The notes below the pieces were generated by a model. The model had not been told where the DNA came from and ran no database searches. It saw only the letters and a program-made list of their open reading frames with translations. Made by a program: the position numbers and the translations under genes. A stretch of DNA of 64,000 nt from Streptomyces himalayensis subsp. himalayensis (GTDB lineage: Bacteria; Actinomycetota; Actinomycetes; Streptomycetales; Streptomycetaceae), in NCBI RefSeq assembly GCF_013778455.1, contig NZ_JACEHE010000020.1:62001-126000 (forward strand), given 5' to 3'. Every line of letters begins with the position of its first letter. Within the stretch, counting starts at the first letter, position 1. Positions 20,601 through 28,992 of this stretch are shown piece after piece.

Positions 20601-21130
20601 ACGCCTACGTGCCGCGCCGCCGCACCGGCGACGACCCCTACCAGCTCTCCCCCGCCGTGCGCTGCGACTGGACCAGATTCGTGCAACTCGCCGAGCGTGC
20701 CCTGCCCCATGGCCCGGCCGGTCTGGCGGACCTGGAGAAAGCGCTCGGCCTGGTGCGCGGCCGACCGTTCGGAAGTAGGCCGCTGCCCTGGGCCGAGCCC
20801 TACCAGCAGGAGATGATCACCCGGATCATCGACATCGCCCACACCGTGGCCACCTACCGCACCCCACCGGGCCCGGACCACGACCTGAGCGTCGCCCGGC
20901 AGGCCATCGTGACCGGCCTCGACGTCGACGAGACTGCCGAACTGCTCTACCGGGACTGGATGCGCATCGAACACACCGCCGGCAACCGCACCGGACTCCA
21001 CACCGCCATCACCCGACTCCAGCAGATCAACAGGGCGCTGGACTGCTCACTGGAGATCGAGACCGAGCAGCTCATCAACGACCTACTGGGCGGCGCGGGT
21101 TCGGGTTCGCCGGCGCATACGGCGCTGTAG
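17678..21130 (+). CDS. LysM and BTAD-domain transmembrane protein
   Basis: A 1150-residue protein. Three membrane segments near the N-terminus (about 17-45, 62-84, 108-128) are followed by two LysM domains (about 168-226, SLWSIAEKELGDGECWRDIA; and about 262-318, YLSKIAEEQLGDGDQWPELF), a long Pro/Ser/Thr-rich linker, and a fourth membrane helix (about 446-468) ending in a strongly basic stretch. The remainder is cytoplasmic by this topology and ends in an OmpR-like winged helix plus BTAD repeat region (about 902-1140, EIRVLGPVEVTG). LysM binds peptidoglycan and BTAD regions belong to SARP-type activators, so the protein could link wall state to gene control, although its DNA-binding ability is untested. 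It closes the Tad operon. Confidence 0.85.
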   Translation: MRTHAPAAQGRTLARVLKAVLSLMVLAGVVAGLPLLLAWATPVVWAISHDDLMHLLDRQDTGAAFLVLLIAVGWAGWAQFAFCAARELVAQLRGLTWHAPRGLGASQRAAAALIGSILVLLPAGSALATPAQAAPAQSAARLPGQAQAERSLDADQHAAAPVSTSETRTYTVRGVRPAESLWSIAEKELGDGECWRDIAELNEGRTMVDGQVFRANSFLQPGWQLRLPATATAGDAGAQAAGGVGPQMKDSAPAATSQEGHAATVTVKSGDYLSKIAEEQLGDGDQWPELFEASRGKPQPGDLPAITDPDVIYAGQQVVVPGAQPDKHDLPQQNEQGEESGGEGRTPPAAEEPDGDQAREGDAQAPAPSRSTAPAPEAPAPSTSASRPAQQPGQGHGAPSATPRPNTGTSSTSPSASAESSTSDTSSPTATASPAPAPSAASSPLQMRTVVGAGALLAAAVTGALAVRRLLQRRRRKPGQKIAIAPEPSAAEAQLSAVAEPAGAARLDIALRTLAHHLAQDENRELPRLRAARIGARSLKVLPEDLAQQPQAPFIAGRNGWWTLPADAVLLNEEAAREVPAPYPGLVTVGSAEAGELVLLNLAAVPALLLDGNPVHITEVCTSLALELGMSPWASEVEIVTIGFGEDLPQLLPTSRIAHMRQPAHALRDLTERLLEAHQMPEASHQPYLLLCASTLDADTAWQFADAIDKADRVPVTLIAPASSAAAHFPQAEILNASLSDPQHLDYAGLDVTVQRLEHAAYQQITTALALSGQPAHPAKGPWRDVPGEPDSARQPEPLAAKETTAHKTDTAGIPSSSAQDISCSEVFPALLAASADPPRLHLLPAMDAPGQAGAEAELAEDAKDAPDTDAAQTPSSQAAAWTPARGETSDATIEAHDPHAPEIRVLGPVEVTGVRSTGHGPRQAQLAALLYFRPHRTADVLCADMDPLNPWLASTLNARLQGLRRALGNDVAGNAYVPRRRTGDDPYQLSPAVRCDWTRFVQLAERALPHGPAGLADLEKALGLVRGRPFGSRPLPWAEPYQQEMITRIIDIAHTVATYRTPPGPDHDLSVARQAIVTGLDVDETAELLYRDWMRIEHTAGNRTGLHTAITRLQQINRALDCSLEIETEQLINDLLGGAGSGSPAHTAL

Positions 21131-21146
21131 CAGGTCGGTGCTTATC

Positions 21147-21163
21147 CCACTGCGCACCAGTGG
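21147..21163 (+). promoter_or_regulatory. Short inverted repeat after Tad operon
   Basis: CCACTG and CAGTGG arms around a 5-base loop lie just after the LysM-BTAD stop and before the DUF2637 gene. It could be a weak terminator or an operator for the next gene; no T-run follows. Confidence 0.3.
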
Positions 21164-21204
21164 CTGGGGGCGACGTCGAGGGAGGTGTAGGCGAGGGAAA
21201 TGTG

Positions 21205-22905
21205 ATGCCCATTCGCAAAAGAAGCCCGGCAGGAGGTCAGCAGGACGTGGTCGCGGAGACCAAGAAGACTCCGGTCACACTGAGCAGGGCCCACCGCGTC
21301 CTGATCGCGGTGGTCGTCGCTGGCGCAGTCATCATCGCGGGCATCGGTTTCGCCGGCTCGTACGCCGCTGTGCGCGACCTCGCGCTCGACAAGGGCTTCG
21401 GGAAGTTCAGCTACGTCTTCCCGATCGGCATCGACGCGGGCATCTGCGTCCTGCTCGCCCTCGACCTGCTGCTCACCTGGATCCGCATCCCCCTCCCCCT
21501 GCTGCGTCAGACGGCGTGGCTGCTGACGGCGGCGACGATCGCGTTCAACGGCGCAGCTGCCTGGCCCGACCCTCTCGGCGTCTGCATGCACGCCGTCATC
21601 CCCCTCCTGTTCGTCGTCACCCTCGAGGCGGCCCGGCATGCCATCGGCCGGATCGCGGACATCACCGCCGAGAGGCACATGGAACGCGTACGCCTCACCC
21701 GATGGCTCCTCTCCCCCCTCCCCACCTTCCTCCTGTGGCGCCGGATGAAATTGTGGGAACTGCGCTCCTACGAGCAGGTGATCAAGCTGGAGCAGGAGCG
21801 GCTCGTGTACCAGGTCCGGCTGCGCTCCCGCTACGGCCGCGCCTGGCGCCACAAAGCGCCGGTGGAGTCGCTGATACCGCTGCGCTTGGCCCGCTACGGC
21901 ATCCCCCTCGCGGACACGGCCCCTGCGGGCCTGGCCGCCGCCGGAATCAATCAGCCCACGCCCCTGCTCGCAGCGGAACATGACGCCACCACATCCCACA
22001 CCCCAGCAGCACACGAACCGCAGCCCGCCAAGGCCGATCAGCAACCCGCGCTCACCAGCCCGCAGGCACCGGAGCCCACCGACCACCCCACCGCGCCGGG
22101 ACCACCGCACAGCGCTCCGGACCCTGCGTCTTCGCAGGAGACCCACGAAGAAAGCGACGACTCACGGGAGCCGATCCCCTCCCGCACCTGGCGCCAAAGC
22201 GCCAGCACATACGGCGAGTTACCCGCCCAAGGCCCTTTCGTCCACTACGTGGCCGAACGGCACGGCGCCACCCACACCCACGGCCAACCCCTTGCCCCCG
22301 AAGCGCTCGAACTCGAAGTCCATGCCCTGCGGCAGCAGGAATCCGGCGACCCGGCACCCCATAACAGAAGGGCAGCTCCCGGCCGCGACGACCCCACCCC
22401 CATTCCCCCGAGTCCTGCCGTCACCAGCCCACACCCGGCCCGCGCACTACCCACGCACACTCCACGCAGCCCGCAGATCGACGCCACCATCGACACCCCC
22501 CACCCCCCGACTGCACAGGACGGGAGCGGCCTGACCAAAGTCGACGGCTACTTCATCGCCTGGCGCGAATACCAGCAGCAACACGGCCAAGAACCCACCG
22601 ACAAACAACTCTCCGCCCACCTCGCCCACAAAGGCATCCTCGGCCGCGGCGGACACCCGATCAGCCCCAGCACCCTGAGGAGATATTTCCTGCCCTTCCG
22701 CCTCTACTCCGTATGGGCTGAGCACCGCCAACACACCGACCAGCCCTCAGCCGTAACCGTGGCCCAAGACTGCACATCCCGCGGAATCACCGCCCAATAC
22801 AACCAACCCATCACCCCCACCGACATCACCACACAAACCCACGACTTCCAGCGCCGATGGCACACCCTCACCCACCACCACACCCCCACCGACCATGAAA
22901 AATGA
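21205..22905 (+). CDS. DUF2637 (Spd-like) membrane protein
   Basis: A 566-residue protein whose N-terminal 180 residues contain four hydrophobic segments in the DUF2637 pattern (LIAVVVAGAVIIAGIGFAGS; FPIGIDAGICVLLALDLLL; WLLTAATIAFNGAAAWPDP). DUF2637 includes SpdB-like proteins linked to intramycelial plasmid spread in Streptomyces. The middle is Pro/Ala/His-rich and probably disordered. The C-terminal 120 residues look like a folded domain with a helical DNA-binding flavour (TDKQLSAHLAHKGILGRGG, then STLRRYF). The ATG has GAGGGA 6 bases upstream. Its 3' end lies 41 bases before the IS3-family element. Confidence 0.8.
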   Translation: MPIRKRSPAGGQQDVVAETKKTPVTLSRAHRVLIAVVVAGAVIIAGIGFAGSYAAVRDLALDKGFGKFSYVFPIGIDAGICVLLALDLLLTWIRIPLPLLRQTAWLLTAATIAFNGAAAWPDPLGVCMHAVIPLLFVVTLEAARHAIGRIADITAERHMERVRLTRWLLSPLPTFLLWRRMKLWELRSYEQVIKLEQERLVYQVRLRSRYGRAWRHKAPVESLIPLRLARYGIPLADTAPAGLAAAGINQPTPLLAAEHDATTSHTPAAHEPQPAKADQQPALTSPQAPEPTDHPTAPGPPHSAPDPASSQETHEESDDSREPIPSRTWRQSASTYGELPAQGPFVHYVAERHGATHTHGQPLAPEALELEVHALRQQESGDPAPHNRRAAPGRDDPTPIPPSPAVTSPHPARALPTHTPRSPQIDATIDTPHPPTAQDGSGLTKVDGYFIAWREYQQQHGQEPTDKQLSAHLAHKGILGRGGHPISPSTLRRYFLPFRLYSVWAEHRQHTDQPSAVTVAQDCTSRGITAQYNQPITPTDITTQTHDFQRRWHTLTHHHTPTDHEK

Positions 22906-22996
22906 CCACCACACCACCCAGACATCAGCAGCAGCAAGCCGATCACTGAACCGCTCCGGGTCTGATGGAGGCTCGATTCTCTGAGAGGATTGAGTC

Positions 22997-23323
22997 ATGC
23001 CACGCCCCTCCCCCTACCCCGCTGAGCTGCGCAAGCGCGCTGTCCGCATGGTCGCCGAGGTGCGGCCCGAGTACGACACCGAGTGGGCCGCGATGAAGGC
23101 CGTTGCGTCCAAGCTCGGGATCGGGACGACCGAGACGGTGCGCAAGTGGGTCCGCCAGGACCAGATCGACAGCGGGACCCGGCCGGGGACAACGACGGAG
23201 GAATCTGCGCAGGTCAAGGCGCTGAAGAAGGAAGTTGCCGAGCTCAAGCGGGCGAACGAAATCTTGAAGGCCGCGGCGAGTTTCTTCGCGGCCGAGCTCG
23301 ACCGGCCACATCTGCGCTCGTAG
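22997..23323 (+). CDS. IS3-family transposase OrfA
   Basis: A 108-residue protein with the N-terminal helix-turn-helix of IS3/IS911 OrfA proteins (ELRKRAVRMVAEVRPEYDTE; KLGIGTTETVRKWVRQ) and a C-terminal leucine-zipper-like region (QVKALKKEVAELKRANEILK). It normally acts with OrfB as a frameshift fusion; orfB lies in the -1 frame and overlaps its 3' end. It is intact, but the partner OrfB is interrupted, so the element should not move by itself. Confidence 0.92.
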   Translation: MPRPSPYPAELRKRAVRMVAEVRPEYDTEWAAMKAVASKLGIGTTETVRKWVRQDQIDSGTRPGTTTEESAQVKALKKEVAELKRANEILKAAASFFAAELDRPHLRS

Positions 23324-23946
23324 CGTTCATCGACGAGTACCGGGACCGCTTCGGCGGTGTCGAGCCGATCTGCCGTGTGCTGTCCGAGCACGACTGCAGC
23401 ATCGCCCCCTCCACCTACTACGCCCACAAGCAACGCCAGGCTTCCCCGTCTGCCCGTCAGGTTCGCGACGAGGAGCTGAAGGCCCTGATCAAGGAGGTGT
23501 TCGAGGCCAACTACCGTGTCTATGGCGCCAGAAAGGTCTGGCGGGACTTGAACCGGCAGGGCCACCAAGTGGCCCGCTGCACCGTCGAGCGGCTCATGCG
23601 CGAGCTGGGCATCGCCGGTGCGGTCCGCGGCAAGAAGGTGGTCACCACCGTGGCGGATCCGTCCGCCGAGCGGGCCCCGGACCTGATCGACCGCGACTTC
23701 GTGGCCGACGCCCCCAATCGCACCTGGGTCGCCGACTTCACGCATGTGGCGGCCTGGGCCGGCACCGTCTACGTCGCATTCGTCGTGGACACATTCTCCC
23801 GCCGCATCGTCGGCTGGTCCGCCGCCACCACCAAACACACCGACCTCGTGCTGGCTGCCCTGGAGATGGCGCTGTGGCAGCGCGACCGGGCCGGCATCCC
23901 GCCCCAGCGAGGCGAGTTGACCCACCACTCGGATGCGGGTTCGCAG

Positions 23947-25392
23947 GGCGGATTCAACCGGTCGACGCAACACCTCGACTACGGAGGTGTGATGGGCAGG
24001 CCGGCGGGGTGGATGAAGGCGTTGACGGGCAGGTCTCCGATGAAGTCGCCGGGGGCGCCCGCGTTGCGGCGGGAGGTCGAGCGGGAGTTCTGGCGCGAGA
24101 TTGCCAAGGGGCTGCTCGGTGAGGAGGCAGCGGCTGCTGTCGGCGTGTCCCAGGCGGCCGGCGCCCGGTGGTTCCGGCAGCGTGGCGGCATGCCATCGAT
24201 CGATCTTGCCCCGCTTTCGGGCCGATATCTGTCGTTTCAGGAGCGCGAAGAAATAGCCCTTTTCAAGGCACAAGGAGCCGGGGTCCGTGAGATAGCTCGT
24301 CAGCTGGGGCGTGCTCCTTCGACGATTTCGCGCGAGCTTCGCCGCAACGCGGCGACCCGCGGAGGCAAGCTCGACTACCGTGCGTCGGTCGCGCAGTGGA
24401 AGGCGGACCTGCTCGCTCTTCGCCCGAAGGAGGCGAAGCTCGTCACGAATCAGCAGCTGCGCGAGTACGTGCAGGAGCGGCTGTCGGGCCACGTCCGCCG
24501 TTCTGACGGGACACTGGTGCACGGGCCCGAGACGGGGCAGTGGAAGGGGCGCAACAAGCCGCACCGCCAGGACCGGAAGTGGGCATTGGCCTGGAGCCCG
24601 GAGCAGATATCCCACCGATTGAAGATCGACTTTGCCGAGGATGACTCCATGCGGATCTCGCACGAGGCGATCTACCAGGCCCTCTACATCGAAGGCCGCG
24701 GTGCTCTCAAACGCGAGCTGGTCGCCTGTCTGCGCACCGGACGGGCTCTGCGTGTTCCTCGCGCCCGCACGGGGCGCAAGAGCTGGGCCCATGTCACGCC
24801 CGACGTGATGATCAGTGAGCGTCCGGCCGAGGTCGAGGACCGCGCGGTCCCCGGCCACTGGGAAGGCGACCTGATCATCGGCCTGCAGCGTTCGGCGATT
24901 GGCACGTTGGTCGAGCGGACCACCCGGTTCACGATGCTGGTGCACCTGCCCCGTGAGGAGGGCTACGGAGTGATCCCGCGAACCAAGAACGGGCCAGCCC
25001 TTGCCGGTTACGGCGCCCTCTCGATGAACAAGGCACTCGCGCCCGCGATCACGACACTTCCCGAACAGCTCCGCAGGTCGCTGACCTGGGACCGGGGCAA
25101 GGAGCTGTCCCAGCACGCCGAGTTGAAGCTCGAGACAGGTGTCGCGGTCTATTTCGCCGATCCGCACAGCCCCTGGCAGCGCGGGACGAACGAGAACACC
25201 AACGGGTTGCTCCGACAGTACTTCCCCAAAGGCACCGACCTGTCGAGATGGTCCGCAGACGAGCTCCAAGCCGTCGCTCACGCCCTCAACAGTCGGCCTC
25301 GCAAAACACTCGGTTGGAAGACTCCGGCCGAGGCGCTTAACGAGCACCTACACTCTCAGGAAGCCGGTGTTGCGACGACCGGTTGAGTCCAG
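23947..25392 (+). mobile_element. IS30-family insertion sequence
   Basis: About 1446 bases inserted in IS3 orfB. The terminal repeats, starting GGATTCAACCGGTCGACGC at 23950 and GGACTCAACCGGTCGTCGC read inward from 25390, agree at 23 of 25 positions. GCAG occurs at 23943-23946 and again at 25393-25396, compatible with a 3-4 base target duplication. The element carries one apparently complete transposase. Confidence 0.9.
23992..25386 (+). CDS. IS30-family transposase
   Basis: A 464-residue transposase with an ATG start preceded by GGAGG. The N-terminus has the IS30 HTH (LSFQEREEIALFKAQGAGVR, then APSTISRELRRN). The DDE core is complete: Asp in HWEGDLIIG, Asp in LTWDRGKELSQH and Glu in QRGTNENTNGLLRQYFP. 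It lies entirely inside the IS30 element and ends 6 bases before the right terminal region. The frame is open upstream through IS3 orfB, so a fusion product could also be translated. Confidence 0.93.
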   Translation: MGRPAGWMKALTGRSPMKSPGAPALRREVEREFWREIAKGLLGEEAAAAVGVSQAAGARWFRQRGGMPSIDLAPLSGRYLSFQEREEIALFKAQGAGVREIARQLGRAPSTISRELRRNAATRGGKLDYRASVAQWKADLLALRPKEAKLVTNQQLREYVQERLSGHVRRSDGTLVHGPETGQWKGRNKPHRQDRKWALAWSPEQISHRLKIDFAEDDSMRISHEAIYQALYIEGRGALKRELVACLRTGRALRVPRARTGRKSWAHVTPDVMISERPAEVEDRAVPGHWEGDLIIGLQRSAIGTLVERTTRFTMLVHLPREEGYGVIPRTKNGPALAGYGALSMNKALAPAITTLPEQLRRSLTWDRGKELSQHAELKLETGVAVYFADPHSPWQRGTNENTNGLLRQYFPKGTDLSRWSADELQAVAHALNSRPRKTLGWKTPAEALNEHLHSQEAGVATTG

Positions 25393-25726
25393 GCAGTACA
25401 CCTCATTCAAGCTCGCCGAACACCTAGACCGCGAAGGCATCGCGGCCTCCATCGGCTCGGTCGGTGACGCGCTCGACAATGCGCTGATGGAATCGGCGAT
25501 TGGCCTGTACAAGACCGAGCTGATCAAACCGCAGAGGCCCTGGAAGACCCTGGCCGAGGTCGAGTTGGCCACCGCCGAGTGGGTCGACTGGTACAACCAC
25601 CGTCGCTTGCACGGTGAGATCGGCCACGTTCCGCCAGCCGAGTACGAAGCCGCCTACTACCTGACAGCCAAGAAACCACAGGTCACAGCCGCAATCTAGA
25701 GTCTCCGACCTACCCGGGGCGATTCA

Positions 25727-26221
25727 CACTGAACCGTTCCGGGTTCGGTTGTACGGACTATCTCCGCTAGGGCAGCGCGCCGTCACCGGTCCAGCACTTC
25801 TTGGCTGGGTGCTGTCCGCGGAGCCGGCGGGGTGCTGGGGAGGATTCAGCTCGGGTAGCCGATCCGGAAGCGGCGGCGGTCCGGTGAGAGGGGCCTCGAC
25901 GCCGGCGAACCCGGCGGCTTCCAGGCGCTCCAGGGACTCGGCGAAGCACGAGGCCCCGGTGATGCGGCCGACGCGGGAGCTTCGCGCCGCAGCGCGAGCT
26001 CGGCCCTCCAATCGGAGGCCCACACCAGGGAGCAGCCTGCTCGGCGTGCCTGGTACTGGCTTTCCTAGGGACCGGTGCCCAGGAAAAGGCCTCCCTGTAT
26101 ACCCCGGTACTCCACCCCGACGATGGATTTCGCAAGGCGCCCTTCGCACACGAAAGCCGCCTCGGCCACATGGAAGTCCGTGTGGCGCCGGAGAACTGCG
26201 CATCTGAGGGAGAAAGACAAT
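25727..26221. other. Gene-free stretch between insertion sequence and aldehyde dehydrogenase
   Basis: Besides an IS3-like end sequence at 25730, I see no gene. One minus-strand frame has a short protein-like run (CFAESLERLEAAGFAGVEA, about 25890-25950) that may be a gene remnant. The last 100 bases presumably hold the promoter of the aldehyde dehydrogenase gene. Confidence 0.5.
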
Positions 26222-27643
26222 ATGCGTGAGCACACCAAGCTGTACATCGACGGCGCCTGGCGCGAGCCCCTCGACGGCACGGTCATCGAGCTGACCGACC
26301 CGGCCACCGGTGAGGTGTCCGGACGGGTGGCGCTCGGCGGCGAGGCCGACGTCGACCTGGCGGTTGCCGCGGCCAACCGGGCATTCCCCGCTTTCTCCAG
26401 GACCACTCGCCAGGAGCGCATCGCACTGCTGGAGCGGATCGCCGACGAGTACGAGCGGCGCGCCGAGGACATGGCCCAGGCCGTCACCGCCGAGCTGGGC
26501 TGCCCGCTGCCGCTGTCCCGCGCCATGCACGTTGCCGCCGGACTGATCCAGTTCCGGGCAGCCGCCCAGGTGCTGAAGACGTTTGCGTTCACCGAGGAGC
26601 GCGGCACCACCCACATCCGCCAGGAACCCATCGGCGTGGCTGCGCTGATCACTCCGTGGAACTTCCCCGCCCTGCAGCCGGCGGGCAAGACCGCCTCGGC
26701 GCTCGCGGCGGGCTGCACCGTCGTCCTCAAGCCGGCCCAGCTGGCCCCGTACTCGGCCGTCGTCCTGGCCGAGATCCTGGAGGCCGCCGGGGTCCCCGCA
26801 GGTGTCTTCAACCTCGTCAACGGCCGCGGCTCGGTGATCGGAAACGCACTCTCCTCGCACCCCGACGTCGCCGTCGTGTCCTTCACCGGCTCGGGTGAGG
26901 CCGCGCTCCAGGTGAATGCCGCTGCCGCCAAGACCGCCAAGCGCGTGGCCACCGAACTCGGCGGCAAGTCGCCGCAGGTGATCATGCCCGATGCGGACCT
27001 GGACGTCGCGGTCGACACGGTGCTCACCTGGCTGATGGCCAACACCGGCCAGATCTGCAGTGCGCCGAGCCGGACCCTGGTACCGCGCGAGCGGCTGGAG
27101 GAGTTCCTGTCCGTGCTGCTCCCGCGGATCGAGTCGCTCAGGATCGGCGACCCGCGCTCGGAGGACACCGACATGGGCCCGCTGATCTCCGCCGAGCAGT
27201 GGCAGACCGTCCAGCACTACATCCACTCCGGCCTGGACGAGGGAGCCCACCTGGTCGCCGGAGGCCCGGGCAAGCCGGATGGCCTGGAGGAGGGGCACTT
27301 CGTCAAGCCGACTGTCTTCACCGGGGTCACCAACGACATGTCCATCGCCCAGGAAGAGATCTTCGGCCCGGTGATGTCGATCATCACGTACGACACGGTG
27401 GATGACGCTGTCGAGATCGCCAACGACACCCGGTACGGCCTTGCCGGTTACGTCACCGGCAGGGATGTGGCGGACGCCGCGGACGTCGCTTCCCGTATCG
27501 AAGCGGGCTACGTGATCATCAACAACGCCGAATTCGACTGGACCGCCCCCTGGGGCGGCTACAAGGAGTCGGGCAACGGCCGCGAATGGGGCCCCGAGGG
27601 CATGCAGGAATACCTGGAGACCAAGGTCGTGCTCGGCCGCTGA
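26222..27643 (+). CDS. NAD(P)-dependent aldehyde dehydrogenase
   Basis: A 473-residue aldehyde dehydrogenase superfamily enzyme that oxidises an aldehyde to the acid in the cytoplasm. Family motifs are present: TPWNFP with the oxyanion Asn, the general-base Glu in VATELGGKSPQ (E245), the nucleophile Cys in NTGQICSAPSR (C279) and EEIFGPVMSI. Length is normal. The ATG has GGGAGA about 10 bases upstream. It is followed by an MFS transporter, an SDR and an XRE regulator on the same strand, which suggests a small module for detoxifying or using an aldehyde or alcohol. The substrate cannot be read. Confidence 0.92.
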   Translation: MREHTKLYIDGAWREPLDGTVIELTDPATGEVSGRVALGGEADVDLAVAAANRAFPAFSRTTRQERIALLERIADEYERRAEDMAQAVTAELGCPLPLSRAMHVAAGLIQFRAAAQVLKTFAFTEERGTTHIRQEPIGVAALITPWNFPALQPAGKTASALAAGCTVVLKPAQLAPYSAVVLAEILEAAGVPAGVFNLVNGRGSVIGNALSSHPDVAVVSFTGSGEAALQVNAAAAKTAKRVATELGGKSPQVIMPDADLDVAVDTVLTWLMANTGQICSAPSRTLVPRERLEEFLSVLLPRIESLRIGDPRSEDTDMGPLISAEQWQTVQHYIHSGLDEGAHLVAGGPGKPDGLEEGHFVKPTVFTGVTNDMSIAQEEIFGPVMSIITYDTVDDAVEIANDTRYGLAGYVTGRDVADAADVASRIEAGYVIINNAEFDWTAPWGGYKESGNGREWGPEGMQEYLETKVVLGR

Positions 27644-27671
27644 CGGCCGACGCCGGTTTCTCTTCGGGGAG

Positions 27672-27699
27672 ATGGCAAGACTGAGATGGCAAGACTGAT
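27672..27699 (+). repeat. 14-base tandem duplication at MFS start
   Basis: GATGGCAAGACTGA is repeated directly at 27671-27684 and 27685-27698, just before and over the MFS start. It places two ATGs 14 bases apart in different frames, which makes the true start uncertain. Confidence 0.7.
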
Positions 27700-28957
27700 G
27701 AACGTTGAGAAGCCGGCTGCCCTCGATGTCCGGGGGCACCAGCGCCCCACCGCCCCCCACCACCGGCAACACCGACCCTGGCACTTCAAAACCGTGGTCG
27801 CGGTCGTCTTCGTGGTCATGGCCGCCAGCAGCGCACCGTCTCCGCTGTATGGGCTCTACCAGCAGCAATGGCACTTCGGCACAACCACTTCGACGGTCAT
27901 CTACGCCTGCTACGCGCTCGGCGCGATCCTGACTCTTCTGGTCGCCGGAGGACTGGCCGAGCACCTGGGCACCCAACGGACGATCGTGGTGGCGCTTGCC
28001 ACCATCGTCGTCAGCTTCCTGACGTTCCTGCTTGCCACGGGGGCCTGGGCACTGTGTCTGGCCCGCCTGATACAGGGCGTCGGCGTCGGGTTGCTCACCA
28101 GCAGCGCGGGCTCAGCACTGGCGGATCTCCACCGGGACCACAGTCACCGGGCCGCAGCGGCGGCCAACAGCGCGGCGACCTCGACAGGCATCGCGCTGGG
28201 CGCGGTGTTCTCCGGCCTCGCTATTCAGTTCGCTCCTGCACCACTGGTCACGCCGTTCGTCGTGCTGACCGTCCTGTCCGTCGGCGGAATCGTCCTGGTG
28301 CGGGCGATTCCCCCCTGGCAGATCGTGCCGGAACGGCTCGGGCCCTGGCGCCCCCGGATGCTGCGGCTGGGTGCGGAGCCACGCGGGATCCTGCTCAGGG
28401 TGGCCCCCATCGTGACGGCCAGCTGGGCGGTCGTCGGCTTGTACCTTGCGCTGGGGGTCGACCTCGTCGCCGGCCTGCTGCACACCACGGACAGGGCGCT
28501 GGCCTCGCTGGTCATCCTTGTGGTGCAGGGCTGTGGCGGCATCGCTCCGATGCTGCTGCGGAGACTTGGCGACCGGGCAGCGTCGGTGACCGGGTGCGCG
28601 CTGCTCGTAGCCGGGGTCGGAGTGTCCGTGATCGGGTACGACACTGCTCACGCCCTGCTGTTCTTCTCCGGCGCGGCGATCACCGGCGCGGGCTTCGGCC
28701 TGTGCTTCATGGGGTCCACGAGCACAGTGACGGCGGCTGTGATCGCCGGGGGGCACCCCCAGCTCCTGCCAGGGTTCTTCGCCTTGGCGTACCTGGCGGT
28801 GAGTGTGCCGGTGGTCGCCCTGGGCGCCGCTGCTTCCCGGTTCGGCGTCGCGGCTGCCTTCTCGTGGTTCGGGCTGCTCGTGGCACTGCTCGCCGTGGTG
28901 GCAGGAGCCATTGCTGTCGGTCCCCGGGCAAACCATGCCCTTTGCGGCCACCGATAG
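27686..28957 (+). CDS. MFS transporter
   Basis: A 423-residue protein with about twelve hydrophobic segments, a short histidine-rich N-terminus, and the MFS signature area around GGLAEHLGTQRTIVVALA (between helices 2 and 3) and ARLIQGVGVGLLTSSAGSAL (helix 4). It is probably a proton-driven exporter or importer; the substrate is unknown. The start is uncertain: ATG 27686 gives the listed product, while ATG 27698 would remove four residues; a 14-base duplication has disturbed the ribosome-site spacing. It follows the aldehyde dehydrogenase by 42 bases and may be in the same transcript. Confidence 0.88.
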   Translation: MARLMNVEKPAALDVRGHQRPTAPHHRQHRPWHFKTVVAVVFVVMAASSAPSPLYGLYQQQWHFGTTTSTVIYACYALGAILTLLVAGGLAEHLGTQRTIVVALATIVVSFLTFLLATGAWALCLARLIQGVGVGLLTSSAGSALADLHRDHSHRAAAAANSAATSTGIALGAVFSGLAIQFAPAPLVTPFVVLTVLSVGGIVLVRAIPPWQIVPERLGPWRPRMLRLGAEPRGILLRVAPIVTASWAVVGLYLALGVDLVAGLLHTTDRALASLVILVVQGCGGIAPMLLRRLGDRAASVTGCALLVAGVGVSVIGYDTAHALLFFSGAAITGAGFGLCFMGSTSTVTAAVIAGGHPQLLPGFFALAYLAVSVPVVALGAAASRFGVAAAFSWFGLLVALLAVVAGAIAVGPRANHALCGHR

Positions 28958-28992
28958 AGCAGCGAGTGCTGATCTATCGCAGTGCTTATAAA

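Larger units (their letters stand above)
23285..25699 (+). pseudogene. IS3-family transposase OrfB, split by IS30 insertion
   Basis: The left part (to about 23946) carries the first Asp (TWVADFTHV) and second Asp (HHSDAGSQ) of the DDE integrase core. The right part (25397-25699) resumes with YTSFKLAEHLDREGIAAS and carries the catalytic Glu (DNALMESAIGLYKTE). The 1446-base insertion plus a short duplication falls between Asp 2 and Glu and shifts the frame by one, so no full OrfB can be made. The left part reads in frame into the IS30 transposase without a stop. Confidence 0.92.
22947..25726 (+). mobile_element. IS3-family insertion sequence, interrupted by IS30-family element
   Basis: The left end begins TGAACCGCTCCGGGT and the right end, read inward, begins TGAATCGCCCCGGGT; the 28-base terminal repeats match at 21 positions. 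The trinucleotide CAC flanks both ends (22944-22946 and 25727-25729), a 3-bp target duplication typical of IS3. orfA is intact and orfB is split. Without the inner insertion the element is about 1.33 kb, normal for the family. A further TGAACCGTTCCGGGT sequence lies directly outside the right end. Confidence 0.9.

Noticed and set aside
25724..27976. 750-codon minus-strand frame across the aldehyde dehydrogenase
   Set aside because: The plus strand carries a complete aldehyde dehydrogenase with catalytic residues; the minus frame has no family features.
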